From the NCBI GenBank assembly GCA_031841125.1, contig JAJSSI010000010.1, positions 875,001 to 939,000 of the forward strand: DNA of 64,000 bases. Direction: 5' to 3'. Numbering within the stretch: the stretch's first letter is position 1; the number at the start of each line of letters is the position of its first letter. The notes beneath the pieces are model-generated. The model saw only the letters and a list, made by a program, of their open reading frames with translations, did not search any database and had not been told where the DNA came from. The position numbers and the translations under genes are program-made. The stretch comes from Acanthococcus lagerstroemiae (lineage: Eukaryota; Arthropoda; Insecta; Hemiptera; Eriococcidae). Positions 10,691 to 22,466 of the stretch are shown one piece after another.

Positions 10691-11709
10691 AGCATTTTGG
10701 CCACCGATACTTATGCCGTTTACAATGAAAATAGTGTGCAGTTCATGAAGTTTCTGTCGGTCATAAGGCATGTTAGGGGCAACAACAACGGGTTCAGGAG
10801 AACGGCATTCCGTATCCATCACTTCATCATCAATTATGCTGTCTACATAGCAGTCGGCAGCTATAATATCGTCGTTTTTGGTTTCAGGAGCATTATTGTT
10901 GTATGGAGAAACGTTTTTTTCAGTCAAGTCAACCCTAGCATTTGAAGGTGCAGACAGTGAAGATAATGCTTCAGAGTTTTGGCGCAACCACTATTTAATT
11001 TTTAAAGCAGCATCCTCCTGTGCCGCTACCTGTACAAAATGTGCTCGATAATGGATTGTCGAACTTCTTTCTGAATTTCAGTTTGGCAACTGCCACCTCT
11101 TTTTTCTTTTGCCGTCTCTCCAGTTAAGTAACATGAATGCACTATATTCTGAAGACGTGTGCAACCTGCGAAAAATATTGGTATTAGTCAAAGTGAGTCA
11201 AAAAGATAATGCTACAGTGTAAATTTCGTCATGTAATAATTACCAAATCCAGCGATTGAATGAAATGTTTTAGCGCAAACAATGACTAATGTTCCATTGA
11301 TCTTCCTGACCAAATATTGACAAACTAATCACTTTCGACACATTGAATTCACTCTACAGTTACGCTGATTTCTCGTCGGATCGTATAGTACAATGAATCT
11401 GCTCACTACAGCATTTTTTTTTGGCAGCATTTGCTTTTCAAAAAATGCTGGAACAATATTTGTCATTGATGGATTAACAAACTTCAAATTTATTAATGAA
11501 TCATAATAAACATTAAAATCGTTATTATTAGGAACAGACTACTCACCATTCACATCTTCCAGTGTCAATAAATTTGCAGAACAGATAGTATGATTTACAT
11601 GTTAGCAAGCAGGAGTATGGTTTCTTTTCTTTTGCTTTGTAGAGGATGAGTGTTCGGCGGCACTGCTCTCCCTTTCAGCCTTCTTTACCAGCTTCTCGGC
11701 TTGATCCAT
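10691..11709 (-). pseudogene. Tnp2/CACTA-like transposase, N-terminal exons
   Basis: Three pieces fit on the minus strand. A first ATG at 11,709 opens MDQAEKLVKKAERESSAAEH. A middle exon (about 11,167-11,033) starts after TTTTTCGCAG, encodes RLQNIVHSCYLTGETAKEKR and ends at GTAGCGG. A third exon (about 10,997-10,691) starts after AAATTAAATAG with WLRQNSEALSSLS and runs to the hAT insertion point, continuing in frame at 8,376. A charged N-terminal part, a WLR segment and then the catalytic-like part match the usual order in these insect proteins. The first splice is not precisely located. Confidence 0.45.
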
Positions 11710-11733
11710 TGTTTCTACAATTGAAAATGATAA

Positions 11734-12232
11734 CAGTCGACGCTTGATAATTCAAAGCTCCATAATTCGAAAATCTTGATAATTCGTACTAAACCTCCGG
11801 TCCCTTGAGAGAATCGCTATAATTCGAACAAAATCAATGCATTTTGGTCGCCTCGATAATTCGAAATAATTTTTCTCGAAAAACGCTCGGTAATTTGTTC
11901 AACAACCGCTCGTCAACTCTGTAATTCGTATGTCGGTGGTTGGTCTACCCTCTTGCCAGCAGTTAGGTGTGCATGAGAGCTTGTTTGTTTGTGCAATAAG
12001 CATGAATTGGTATACTGTAGGTGGGTTTTCGTACTAATACGTGTACATTTTCTCCTTCAGTATGTATGTATTTCTTTTTCTAACTGCACTTCATACCGTT
12101 CCATATTGAATCTCGAAACATGTGTAAAAAATTTTTTCCTCGTTGCCCTGCGAACATTCGATAATTCGAAAATCGCGATAATTCGTATAATTCCTCTGGT
12201 CCCCTGAGTTTCGAATTATCGAGCGTCGACTG
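11734..12232. mobile_element. 499-bp pogo/Tigger-type MITE
   Basis: The ends are CAGTCGACGCTTGATAATTC and, inverted, CAGTCGACGCTCGATAATTC, a terminus typical of pogo-like elements. The right flank starts TA; the left flank has TAA. The interior is filled with ATAATTCG / CGAATTAT repeats in both orientations, likely transposase-binding half-sites. No ORF belongs to it. Confidence 0.8.
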
Positions 12233-12239
12233 TAAAGGA

Positions 12240-12480
12240 GAACCGGGCATATAGGACACCTTAAGCGCAAACGCGCATTGCTCGAAAACGAACCGGTCCA
12301 ATTGAATGAAAATTTGTGGTCATATACTTACATGTTTATTCTAACATTTCCCAAAGTTTCGAGTTATTCTGATGTAGTGTTTCCGAGATATCGATAAATA
12401 AGTAAAGGTAGTCAAAATTGGACACTCGAAAAAAGTGCGGGCATATAGGACCATCTATACCGGGCATATAGGAATTCGTT
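12240..12480. repeat. GGGCATATAGGA sub-terminal repeats
   Basis: Three copies of CGGGCATATAGGAnnn occur at about 12,243, 12,440 and 12,467. Dispersed end-like motifs of this kind are usual in pogo/Tigger remnants. Two clean ends could not be paired, so this is a fragment of unknown extent adjoining the MITE on its left. Confidence 0.5.
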
Positions 12481-12557
12481 AAAAAATAATGCAGAAACAT
12501 ATTTATTCAAGTTTTAAAGAACATTTAAGCGGTTGGAGTGTATATTCAAATATATAA

Positions 12558-14617
12558 GGGTAATTCTCAGAAAATCGGCAAATTTACGGCTCTCAGATTA
12601 AAGAAAAAAAACAACTCTTTTTGTGGACTCTGAGGTGGAACTTTTAATATAGATGTCCCTAAAGCCATATATCATGTTCAGCTCAATTCAGTTCCACTGG
12701 GGGAGAGGGGGAGACTCATTGAAGATTTTGTGACCACGGCCCAAGAATTTCCAAGGTCGTGGCTGACCACGGCCCAAGAATTTCCAAGGTCGTGGCTGAC
12801 CACGACCTCAGAATTTCTAAAGCTGTGGTCGACTGCGCTTCTGTATACGTGCGACTGACCACAGCCCAGGAAGACGCAGTAAATTCCAAGTTAAATGTCA
12901 AGTCTAGGTGCGAAGAGGATGCTGTAATGGAGAATGGACAAGAGAAATAATGGTGAGTATTTCCAACAAATATGTATATATGTATATATTAAAGTATTAT
13001 GGTAGCAAAATATACCGCTCTAGACATTATTTGTAGGAAAAATGTACATGGGTATCTGATGGGAATTATAGTTTAATGTTCTGGTTGGCTGAAATCAACA
13101 ATACAAGAGGATTTATGCTCAATAGAAGCAGGTAAAGTAGGTATGTCTAAAATAAGTAATGAACAATGAAACCAAATTTTAGGAGACGTATACTCTAAGT
13201 AATTTATTAAGAAAATAAAAAAAAGAACACATGTCAGGAAACGAAAACTCAACTTCTTAAATTTATAAAAATCACAATAAGAATTTGGGATAGTTAGATA
13301 TGAATAGAACTGAGAAAAAAACGTAACGTAATGCTTAAATTTCTCGCTCATAACATGAAATGAAAACAATGCTTAATAATAAAACACTTAGCGTAATGAG
13401 AATAGGAAATTTGAGCGTTCTTTCTTAATCATAGTACATAATTCACTTTGGTCAAAAAATAACTAATTGACAAAACAAAAAAACAAAACAAGATATTCAA
13501 AACTCATGAAATTCAAAATCATCACAATAAGTAATTGCTTAAAGAGACTTGGAATACGAAAAGATTCTTTCGTTTTGCTATCTTCCAATTTCTTGCGAGC
13601 TCTTCGAATTCTTCGTTTACGATTTTCTTCTCCATGAGTAGCAGGATCTTGTAGAATTTTCTGCCGACGACGGCGCTCACATTCACGTTTTCTCTTTAGC
13701 CTTTCTTCTTTTGATATGGCCATTTTAGACGACTACCTGAAACAATAGCGTGGACATGCCTAGAGTAAGATTTTGGCAAATGAAATCAGATGAGATTTGA
13801 AGGTTTTTGGCTGAAGTTCCACGGCCGTGGTTCAAAAATTATCAGTCACCACGGCCTCTGAACAAGTACGACAGTCCATGGCCTTAGAAAAAACTATGGA
13901 TAATTTGTATTTGAGGCTTAATAAAATACATTTTTTGTAATTTTTACTTAGTGAAGTTATTAACACTTACCAATTGAACATTTACATGTTTGTTACAGAT
14001 GGTTACCACGTTTTGCCACTGAGATTTGATAACCCACGGCCATAGAAGCAAAAAATTGTAAACACAAGGAATTGCACAGATAAACATCATCAGAACACCT
14101 ACACGAACTGGAATTCAGTATTTCACACGTTGCCACACTGCCTATAAGAATTGTGAAGCTACGCAGCAATGCAGCAGCATGAAATGTTGAACCAGTGGGC
14201 CAGCAGAGAAAAACAAAAAATGACCACGGCCTAGGAATAAAAAATGAGTTACACGATTTGGAGCGTCCCTGTCACAGTGAGGAGGGGGTTTTTGGCCACC
14301 AATTCTCAGTAATTACTTTTGCCCTCATCTATCTCATGCGATTCCTCCAGTTACCCCTCTTGTAAAATATAAAATTAGATTAAAAAATAAAACATTAAGT
14401 GCTGGAACAATGGCAAGTGACAGCCACGGCCTAAGAACATTTCGGGTGTATCATTGATTTATATCATATTTGGGGTGGGGGCACATATGATCAATGGTTG
14501 GAATAAGTGATAGGGATGATACTTGCAGGTACTACATCAAGAAAATATCATATTATCTAATTAGGGTTGATGATATTGACAAGTTACTGAAATTTGCCGA
14601 TTTTCTGAGAATTACCC
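12558..14617. mobile_element. 2,060-bp TIR element with CCACGGCC internal repeats
   Basis: A perfect 28-bp inverted repeat, GGGTAATTCTCAGAAAATCG plus GCAAATTT, lies at 12,558-12,585 and 14,590-14,617. ATAA flanks both sides (12,554-12,557 and 14,618-14,621), a 4-bp duplication. The interior carries many CCACGGCC / GGCCGTGG or one-mismatch copies: about 12,733, 12,752, 12,768, 12,787, 13,821, 13,852, 14,034, 14,221 and 14,423. The left cluster is a tandem of GACCACGGCCCAAGAATTTC. Only one small ORF is present. I do not recognise the superfamily. Confidence 0.85.
13463..13723 (-). CDS. Small basic KRER-rich protein in the 2-kb TIR element
   Basis: The frame starts MAISKEERLKRKRECERRRR and continues with QDPATHGEENRKRRIRRARK, an extremely basic, probably helical segment. 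It then turns into AT-rich sequence with no conserved look. Similar KRxR-rich N-terminal exons precede the body of several insect transposon proteins, so this may be a DNA-binding or nuclear-localisation exon of a lost larger protein. It lies centrally in the element at 12,558-14,617, so a role in mobility is plausible but unproven. Confidence 0.4.
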   Translation of the reverse strand: MAISKEERLKRKRECERRRRQKILQDPATHGEENRKRRIRRARKKLEDSKTKESFRIPSLFKQLLIVMILNFMSFEYLVLFFCFVN

Positions 14618-14929
14618 ATAAGCAGATCGTAAATAGGATTGCGGCGATGCCAATTTACATTTAACTTGGAAAAACTTGAAAGGAGATAGATCCTTGATAT
14701 TCCGGAATGCGTACACGTATCCAGTATATTGTTTGGTGAATATAGGGCGTAAAAAATTGCCGATGAATCGTCAATTTCGAACCCTTACTACTTTCGCGAT
14801 AAAATTAATAGATCTGGAATTATCTACCAACGGAACGCCAACGACTACCTACTCGCCGATTTTAATTTCAAAGACAGGATCTTTCTGAAAAATTTCAAAC
14901 AAACACAAATATTGAAAATTCGGTCAATT

Positions 14930-15357
14930 CACCTACTGGATTAGGTAAATTGAATTGGGCCTACAAAAAGTTCTTCTTGCGCCAGGTCGGCACAAGATTT
15001 ATTAGTGTTGAAGACGTTTCGTTGGGTTGGGCGCTGGTCCAGACGCAGGTCAGGAGGGAATTTCTTTTTCAGCGGTTGTTTTGTTGCGGTTGCAAAGAAG
15101 GATTAAGCTCTTGAACTTTTAACATACATTATAATCGCATAAAAAAAAAGGTTACATATTTACAGCTTAAATAAAACATTTAAAAAAAAAGGCAAAGGGG
15201 CAAAAAACAATGTGGTAAGAAAAAGAAAAGAAATTACAAGCTTAGAATAAATCATATTGGGCTTTCAAGCAAGGAAATAAACAAATAAATCTTGAACAGT
15301 GTTCTAAATATTCAAAACCAAAAATACCTAAAACTAGCATTTGAAAGGCAAACACAC
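14930..15357 (-). repeat. Probable 3' LTR region of BEL/Pao element
   Basis: Downstream (minus) of the BEL integrase/DUF5641 stop is a purine run GGCGGGGAGTG followed by TGTTTGCCTTTC, which looks like a polypurine tract and the start of an LTR near 15,356. The other LTR end is not resolved because the 5' LTR is not in the window. The lower boundary is approximate. Confidence 0.4.
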
Positions 15358-15376
15358 TCCCCGCCTTGACCAGGGG

Positions 15377-16794
15377 TCAACAAACATTATCCGCATAGAG
15401 TTGTGGAATCAACTTAGACGCACAACGTCGCTTCAGACCCGTCTTGGTCTTGACTTCCACAATTCTGACTGTATTATCTTGATCAGGAAATACTTGAGAT
15501 ATCATTCCCATGGGCCAACTAGATACATCATTAGCCTCATCTTTTAGAAGCACAACGTCTCCGACTTTAGGGTTTTCCTTTTTTCTAACCCATTTCGACT
15601 TAGTTTGCAATTGCGCTAAATAATCGCAGCGCCACCTACGTCAAACAGCTTCAAGTATACGGCGTACTTCGGACCATCTCTGGCCTAAGGATGCAACCAA
15701 GTTTTCTTCATTTGGTAGTTCATGTAATTTTGACCCGATCAGGAAATGAGCAGGGGTCAGTAAATTGAAAGTGTCATCAGTAGCCATTCGATAACACAAG
15801 GGGCGATCAGTCAGCATCGCTTCAATCTTAGCTGATAACGTATTCAATTCCTCAAAGGAAAAAACAGAATTAGAGGAAATTCGTGCCAAATAATGCTTAA
15901 TCGACTTAACTGCAGCCTCCCACAGACCTCCATGATGTGGTGACCTAGGGGGAATAAAAATCCAACGAATTCCTTCTTTAGCCACATAAGATTTCAAGTC
16001 GTCATTAGTCGCCAACATTAAATTTTTTGCACCAGTGAAATTAGTAGCATTATCACTGTAGATGCAACTTGGAAGTCCTCTTCGAACAATGAATCTCTGT
16101 AAAGCGGCAACGAATCCAGCAGTCCATAAATCCGAGACTACTTCTACATGTATAGCTCTCGTTGCAAAACAAACAAAAATGGACAAATAGGACTTAGAAT
16201 AGCGATATGTACGGTGAGCAGTACATCGAGTAACAAAATAACCAGCAAAATTGATTCCTACAGTAGAACATGGTCTTGACATCGTAGTACGGTCAGGGGG
16301 CAACTGGCCCATAATTTGTTCATAAGTCTCTTTCCTAAATCGCTTACATACTACACAATTAAACAAGATAGACTTCACAAAATACGATTAACTCCGCTAA
16401 CAGGCCAAAATCTACTTCTAACATGTGACATTACAAAAGACTTTGATGCATGAAAATACTTAAAATGAACATAAGTCACAAACAACTTGAAAAAATGACA
16501 TTTAGCTAGCACTATGATAGGGTGCTGCTTATCATAACTGTAAGTGGATCTACCTAAAGACCTCCAACTCGTAAAATATCATTACCTATGGTCCAAACAG
16601 GGACTTGAAGAAGGCAATTTACTACGTTTATCAATTACATTATTTCGTTTCAGGCGACAAATTTCATCCTTAAAGTAAACATTCTGAATACACTTTAATA
16701 TACACGTAGTCGAGCATCATCAATTTCAGAAGCTTCAAAAACACCAACACGGTGGTCATTACTATTTTTACGATTATAGCAAAGCCTAAGAATA
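15377..16794 (-). pseudogene. BEL/Pao pol: integrase and C-terminal domain
   Basis: The frame shows an integrase core. A WTAGFVAAL segment precedes YSDNATNFTGAKN with the second catalytic Asp, then FIPPRSPHHGGLWEAAVKSI with the catalytic Glu, and LTPAHFLIGSKL near the end. After one in-frame TGA (15,641-15,643) the frame continues through a W-rich link into VGDVVLLKDEANDVSSWPMG, the DUF5641 domain typical of Pao elements. Upstream, 16,379-16,794 contains degraded sequence of the RNase H-integrase connection. It is cut at 16,794 by the pogo-like insertion and resumes at 30,287. Confidence 0.9.
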
Positions 16795-17169
16795 GGGTAA
16801 AGTTGCCTAAATCGGACCACTATTTGGTTTTTTGGCTCGCAGTAGCTTAATTTTTTTGTATTTTTGGATGATTTTTTTTTTAAATTGTAGCTTGGTTCTT
16901 TGCGCAGCTAATGGTACAACAATGAGGTACCAAACATCAAAAACTAAAAAGCTATTCAAGTTCTCGTGAGACTCTCCAAGTGGTCCGATTTAGGCACCGA
17001 GTTTCCTAAAGCGTACCACCCTGTTTCCTAAATCGAATTAGGTTTCCCAAATCGGACCATACCAAAATATAACATTATAAGAGTCTAGAAAAATATATTA
17101 TTGTTCATTTTTTACAACGTGTAGTCTTTTTTATTCACATTTATAAATAAAAACATTGATCTTAATTAC

Positions 17170-19446
17170 ATTTTTGGTTTCGGAAGAACTTGTTGTATTT
17201 GATTAAATTTAATTTTCGCCCTATCGCGAATCTGTAGATAGCCATAAACAAAACCTTCATATTGCTTTGTTCTTATTGGACGCAGGAAGCTGCCAAAAAT
17301 GTTTCCTTTTTGTTATTTTGTAAATACGAACGATGAAGTTTTTTGTACCACGGCCAGTATCATAAGGCCATTTAACAATGGCAAAGTCGCCAATTCGAAA
17401 TTCTGTAACCTCCTCCATCTACAAATCAAAAATCCAAAAATTAATTACGTATTAAAGCACAAATAATTAGCAATATCATTCGAGAATTAGAAATTAACAT
17501 ACAACAGGGAGAATTCTAGCTTTAGACCTATCAGACTCTTTTTTTTTCAAATTATTTTTCGCCCGTTTATTTCTTGTGTTAGTTGTTACAGCAGCTTCTT
17601 TTTCCTGTAAACAGATCAGATTTAGGTACCTGGTACTTAATTTACAGCAAAACAGAGATGGAATACGAAAAACTAACCGTGGCATTGTTAAAATTAAGCA
17701 TTTTTTTTAGATTTTCTCTCCTCTACTTTTTTCAATTTTTCTGCCTTTTCTTTCGATTTTTTTTCAATAGCGTTCTTGTAAGGCGATGAAGTCAACACTT
17801 CGCTAGATTCTGCTGCTTTACCCATTCGTTTAGTAATTTTCTCACTTGGTGTTGGTAGTGGAGAAATTTTTTTGAGTGGTACCTGGAACAAAAAAAATTA
17901 ATTGTACCTATTCATCAATTTTTTTTTTAAAACCAACTTTCTCAGTTTTGTAATTTTATTTCAAGCCTTTAAGTTCCTATTTATTAGTAAGTAGGTAGTT
18001 ACATGTGAGTAACTTCGAGCTACTTTCACTCGGTGTAGAAGGCATTGGATCAAGAGGCACAACATCATCGAGAGTATCCATGGGATTTTGAAGCTGATCC
18101 ATAGGAAGTGGATTATCAGTATCGATAACATCCAACAATTCATCATTAAGTTGTGCTGAATTAGGCGTAATATTCAAATTTTCCCCGGGTTAAAAATCTT
18201 CTTCTTTAAAGATATGACGATTAGTTGGCCAGATACCGGCCCCTTCAAATCCTTGGCTGGCGTGTGCCATTGTGGCAACTTTTTTGTTAGCATTATTGAA
18301 GATTTCAGCTATATCAAACACAGTGACTTTGTCTGCATGATTTCTGATCCATAACCCAAGCTCCTGATCATAAAACCTAGAAAAAAAAATTATATGTATT
18401 TTCATTTCAAATTGAATTGTCTACTTTCGGAAAAACCATGGAATTAAATTTGAATTTAAGCTAAATAGGTAAGTAGGTACGTACTTTTGAAGTGGTCCAA
18501 AAACTCCAACATCCAATGGTTGCAGTCTATGGGTCGTATGTGCTGGAAGTTGCAACATGACTATACCATTTTCGCGTGCCAGACTGATTGCTTTCAAGTT
18601 AAGGGAATGTGTTGTATGCCCATCAAGTAGAAGAAACACATTTTTAGTAGGGGTTGGTCGAACGATATCAATAAAATGTAGCAACCATTGGACAAAAAGT
18701 TCGCTACTTATATAGCCTGTTTTCGAGGTAACCACAAGGCTTCCTAGTGGTCTATTTCGTCCTAAAGCTGGGTGAATTTTAGCTCTTTTATAAATAATCA
18801 TAGTAGGAACAAAGGAACCAATAGCATTCGTGCAACACACAAATGTTGTATTTACGCCACGTTCACCACTTGTGATAGCTCCAATACGCCTCTTGCCAGT
18901 AGTACTGATAACTTTCGGTGATTTTTTTGGAACATTACAAAAGCCACTTTCATCCATATTGTAAATTGTCGTACCATCAAAATTGTATTTTTCTATCGAA
19001 GACTCCGGAAGGTCGAAAAATTCGTAAACATTTTTACAGTTGAAACCTTTAAGTCATTGAGCAATCGATGTTCCTTCTGGGGCTCTTAGGGTCAGTTCAG
19101 GATGTCTTGCACGAAAGTTATAAAACCATTTTTTACCAGCTTCCTTTTTTTCTTTACTAAATGAATGTGGTATTTTATTTTTTTCTGCTAGATCATACGC
19201 TAATTTGCATACCTGCTTAATTGTTAAGCCGAAGAAGTGATCATCTAACCAGCGTAAATGTTCACTCAATTCCATTTCAATGCATGCAGCAAATACTGGA
19301 AGCCTCCCATTGATTTTCTCATACGTAACGCCTCTTTTGACTGCTCCTGTTTGGTGTCTTTTCAGTGTGGCTTTTGGAATAACATACTTCCGAGCCGCTT
19401 CATTTAAACCAATTTTATTTAATGATAATTCATGAATTGCCTTCAA
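17170..19446 (-). pseudogene. pogo/Tigger-like transposase A (spliced)
   Basis: The N-terminal exon (19,446-19,054) has a psq-type helix-turn-helix (LNEAARKYVIPKATLKRHQT) and a CENP-B-like domain ending FRARHPELTLRAPEGTSIAQ. One in-frame TGA follows. The DDE part shows YNMDESGF, LLLDGHTTH and HRLQPLDVGVFGPLQ. An exon at about 18,377-18,193 contains GFEGAGIWPTNRHIFKEEDF, the classic Tigger end. More exons follow: an acidic linker, a KEKAEKLKKVEE segment, NKRAKNNLKKKESDRSKA, and a C-terminal exon (17,418 to about 17,170) starting MEEVTEFRIGDFAIVKWPYD. The last exon needs one frameshift to continue into FGSFLRP...QVLPKPKM. Introns have recognisable GT-AG borders. Confidence 0.85.
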
Positions 19447-19623
19447 TATATATCATATTTCGAATAAGTTTTACGGTACTCAACTTTGGAAACGTTCGGC
19501 ATTGTTAAAATAAAATTTAAAAACTTCAAAATTACACTCCAACACAATGTAGCTGCAAATAATTCAGTGATAAAACGAACAAATTTTAATGATAAAACGG
19601 TTCGATTTAGGAAACTAACAACA

Positions 19624-19645
19624 GGTCCGTTTTAAGGCAACTCCC
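19624..19645 (-). other. TIR-like end of pogo family A, internal
   Basis: GGTCCGTTTTAAGGCAACTCCC is a diverged copy of the right terminus at 30,263-30,286 (GTCCGGTTTTGGCAACTTTA plus CCC). It directly follows the transposase gene at about the distance expected for an intact 2.85-kb element. It may be the original right end, with 30,263-30,286 a second end, or part of a duplication caused by a later insertion. Confidence 0.5.
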
Positions 19646-19649
19646 GATC

Positions 19650-19960
19650 GGCAAGTACCGACACTATTTCGACAGTGTCGAATTCTGCTCATTTTGACCG
19701 TCGAATTGTCGAACACTAACCAATCAGAAAGCAGCTTGACTGCACCGCCGGTTGCATTTCTTCGACAGACGTGTCGACATTTCGACAGACATACCGACAT
19801 TTCGACAGACGTACCGATATTTCGACGAACATACCGATATTTCGACAGACCGACATTTTGACAGACATACCGATATTTCGATAGACCTACATTTCGACAG
19901 ACTGACAATTCGACGGGTATGTCGACATTTTTTGACAGGCAGTCCGACATTTTGATAGTT
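19650..19960. repeat. ~20-bp CGACAGACATACCGATATTT satellite
   Basis: From about 19,765 the sequence is a tandem of units close to ACATTTCGACAGACATACCG, with unit length varying between 12 and 22 bases, about nine units. Upstream (19,650-19,730) the same TTCGACAG/TGTCGAA words occur more loosely and partly inverted. Apparent ORFs on both strands here are products of the repeat. Confidence 0.85.
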
Positions 19961-20379
19961 GCATTCCCCATCGTTTTCAATTATTTTCAATACTACAACA
20001 GCTCCAGAGGCGCAAGTGAGGGTGTTAAGCCCTCTCCCCATCTCGGTAAAAGTCCCTCCAGTCTTCTGAAAATTCCCCTAAAACTTACAAAAAAAAGGTG
20101 TGGTAAAGTACAAAATTTTTTTTATGCTTCTCATTTTGAATTTTGCTGGGGGCTTCAGCCCTCCCCCAGCTCTGACAAGCTATTTGTGCTTATGAACAAC
20201 TGAAACATGATTCAATCTGCTGAGAAGCGTCTCCTTTAAAATTGCTTACTCTAATACATACAAAATGAAAAATAAGTAAGAGTTCTTTCAATCAATGTAT
20301 ATTAAAAATAATAAAAATATCCAGAAAATAACAAACATGAAATTTTAGACATTTTCAGTATACTAGAGCCCCAATACGG

Positions 20380-22332
20380 ATTGCGGCAACCGCGGGGCTG
20401 AACTGTCGCGTATCCCCCTACTCGTCTCCATCGGGCGCCACCCCCTCAAATGGAAAAACTCCCACAGGCAAGTCACCCATTTATAAAGGTAAGCCGAAAA
20501 CCAAATTAAACATTTTTACATGTAATACCCAAGGTTTAGCCGGTAGTGATCGTATCTTTGAATCTGAAAGAAATATTAAAAAATTACAGTTTGACATCAT
20601 CGGACTTTCGGAAACATGGATCCTGGGGGAAAAATTTCTGAAAAAGAAGAACGGTCACTACTTCTTTTACTCCGGTCATACCAAGGGTTCAGAGGAACTG
20701 GTTTCTATGTACTAAATAAAAATTGGGTAAATAAAATTACTCAAATCAAAGGTTTCTCAGATAGGATAAGTTTGCTAAAATTAAATATCGAAAAAAAAAT
20801 ACAAATCTTTTGATAATTCAAATCTACGCCCCCACAGGCAGATATAAAAGAAACTGAAAACTTTTATAAAGTGCTACAAAATACTTACCTTCGACGCGGA
20901 GAAGGAATACTACAATGTAATTATGGGAAACTTCAATACCAAGCTAGGCAAACAAGTAGACCCCGAATGTTATAGTACTATTGGTAAATTTTGTACAGGA
21001 GAAGCTCTAAACAGGAATGGTGAATGTATGTTGAACTTTACAGAAAATAATTCATTGAAAGTAGCTAACTCCTTCTTCGAGAAGAGAAAAAATGAGAAAT
21101 GGACATGGCTAGCACTACACGGCACTACCAGAAACGAAATTGATAGTAAGCAACTTGAAAATAGTGTCTGACGTGTTTAGATAGGATTAGTTTGAATTTC
21201 CCACAGACCATAGGCTATTACGAATGAAAATTGGGATACCAAGAAGAACAAAAATCAAGAACTATATTAAAACAAATAAATCTAGTAAAAGCATGATTCT
21301 CAATGGGAAAGTTGAGGAAGCACAAAGGTATATGGGAAGAGAGCTGCAAAAGGTTAACTGGAATGATTCCGGTTCGATGCAGGTCTTATATGACAAAATT
21401 GAAAAAAGAGTTAACATGGTTTTTGAAAAATTTAGCGAAAAAAAAGTTGAAGGCTCCATAACAACCAAAATATCAGAAAAAACAAAATCATTATGCGATA
21501 GAAGAAATTTGTTGGCTACAAAATTAAACAAAGATTTAAAGGAAAAGATAGAATTAACTGAACTGAGGAAAACTGTTAAAAAGGCAATTAAAAAGGATAC
21601 TCACACACACGATATAGGTACACACAATGTAAGAAGTTATAAAACAATCAGGTTTAGTGAAGAAAGCGAAACGCGAAGTTTTTCAGGACCAAGCTATCAT
21701 CCCAAAAATTAAAAACAGAGAAGGTAAATAAATTTGTTTTTGACAGGGAAAAGATTGTACAAGTAGCAACAGAATTCTATACGGAACTATATAGCAAAGA
21801 CCAAAAAGAACAAGTAGTAGATACCCTCATGGAAATGAATAATAAAGAAATAGTACCACATTTCTGGAAAATAAAATCTTGTCCGTCTTGAGGAAATTAA
21901 ATCCTACTAAAGCAATGGGTCCAGATAAGATTGGGAATTATGAACTCAAACTTTTTGCAGAAGAATTAACACCAACTCTGACAAAAATTTTCAATTTGAT
22001 TGTAGAAAAAGAAACAACTCCATCCCAATGGAACTTTCCCGAAATAATTTTATTTTTCAAAAAGGGAGATCCAAATGATATAAACAATTATAGACCCATA
22101 AGTCTAACTTCAAATATTGGAAAGATTTTTGGCAAACTAGGTACTGAAAACCGGAATATACACACAACTAGACGAATGTCAAGGTCCGGAACAGGCTGGC
22201 TTTCGTAAAAATCGATCAACCACTGACCAGTTATTTATAATTGGTTAGTTAATAGAAAAAACTAGGGAATATAACCAACCATACCTGCTACTTATGGATT
22301 TTCAAAAAGATTTTGATTCTATTTATCTATCC
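20380..22332 (+). pseudogene. RTE-like LINE, 5' half
   Basis: The endonuclease region begins around 20,505 with FTCNTQGLAG and FDIIGLSETWI. It continues near 20,923 with MGNFNTKLGKQVDPECYSTI, the DFNAKVG-like block. The RT begins near 21,879 with LNPTKAMGPDKIGNYELKLF and NNYRPISLTSNIGKIFGK. Several frameshifts interrupt it. The LLLMDFQKDFDSIY block ends at 22,332 where a Jockey LINE is inserted. RTE clade assignment rests on the order and wording of these blocks. Confidence 0.8.
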
Positions 22333-22466
22333 AGTTTTCGTGTTACATTTGATGATAACAGTCGTGTGTTGAAATACGGATAAAATATTCGGATTATCGT
22401 TGGCGCATGTAAATACGTGTGTACGAGTGAGTTATCAGCCGACAAGTCGAAGCGTATCGCTTCGTA

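Noticed and set aside
19615..20041. Overlapping ORFs on both strands rich in SKYRYVCRNVG or DISTDIPTF repeats
   Set aside because: They are translations of the ~20-bp CGACAGACATACCG satellite in different frames. No start context or domain supports a protein.
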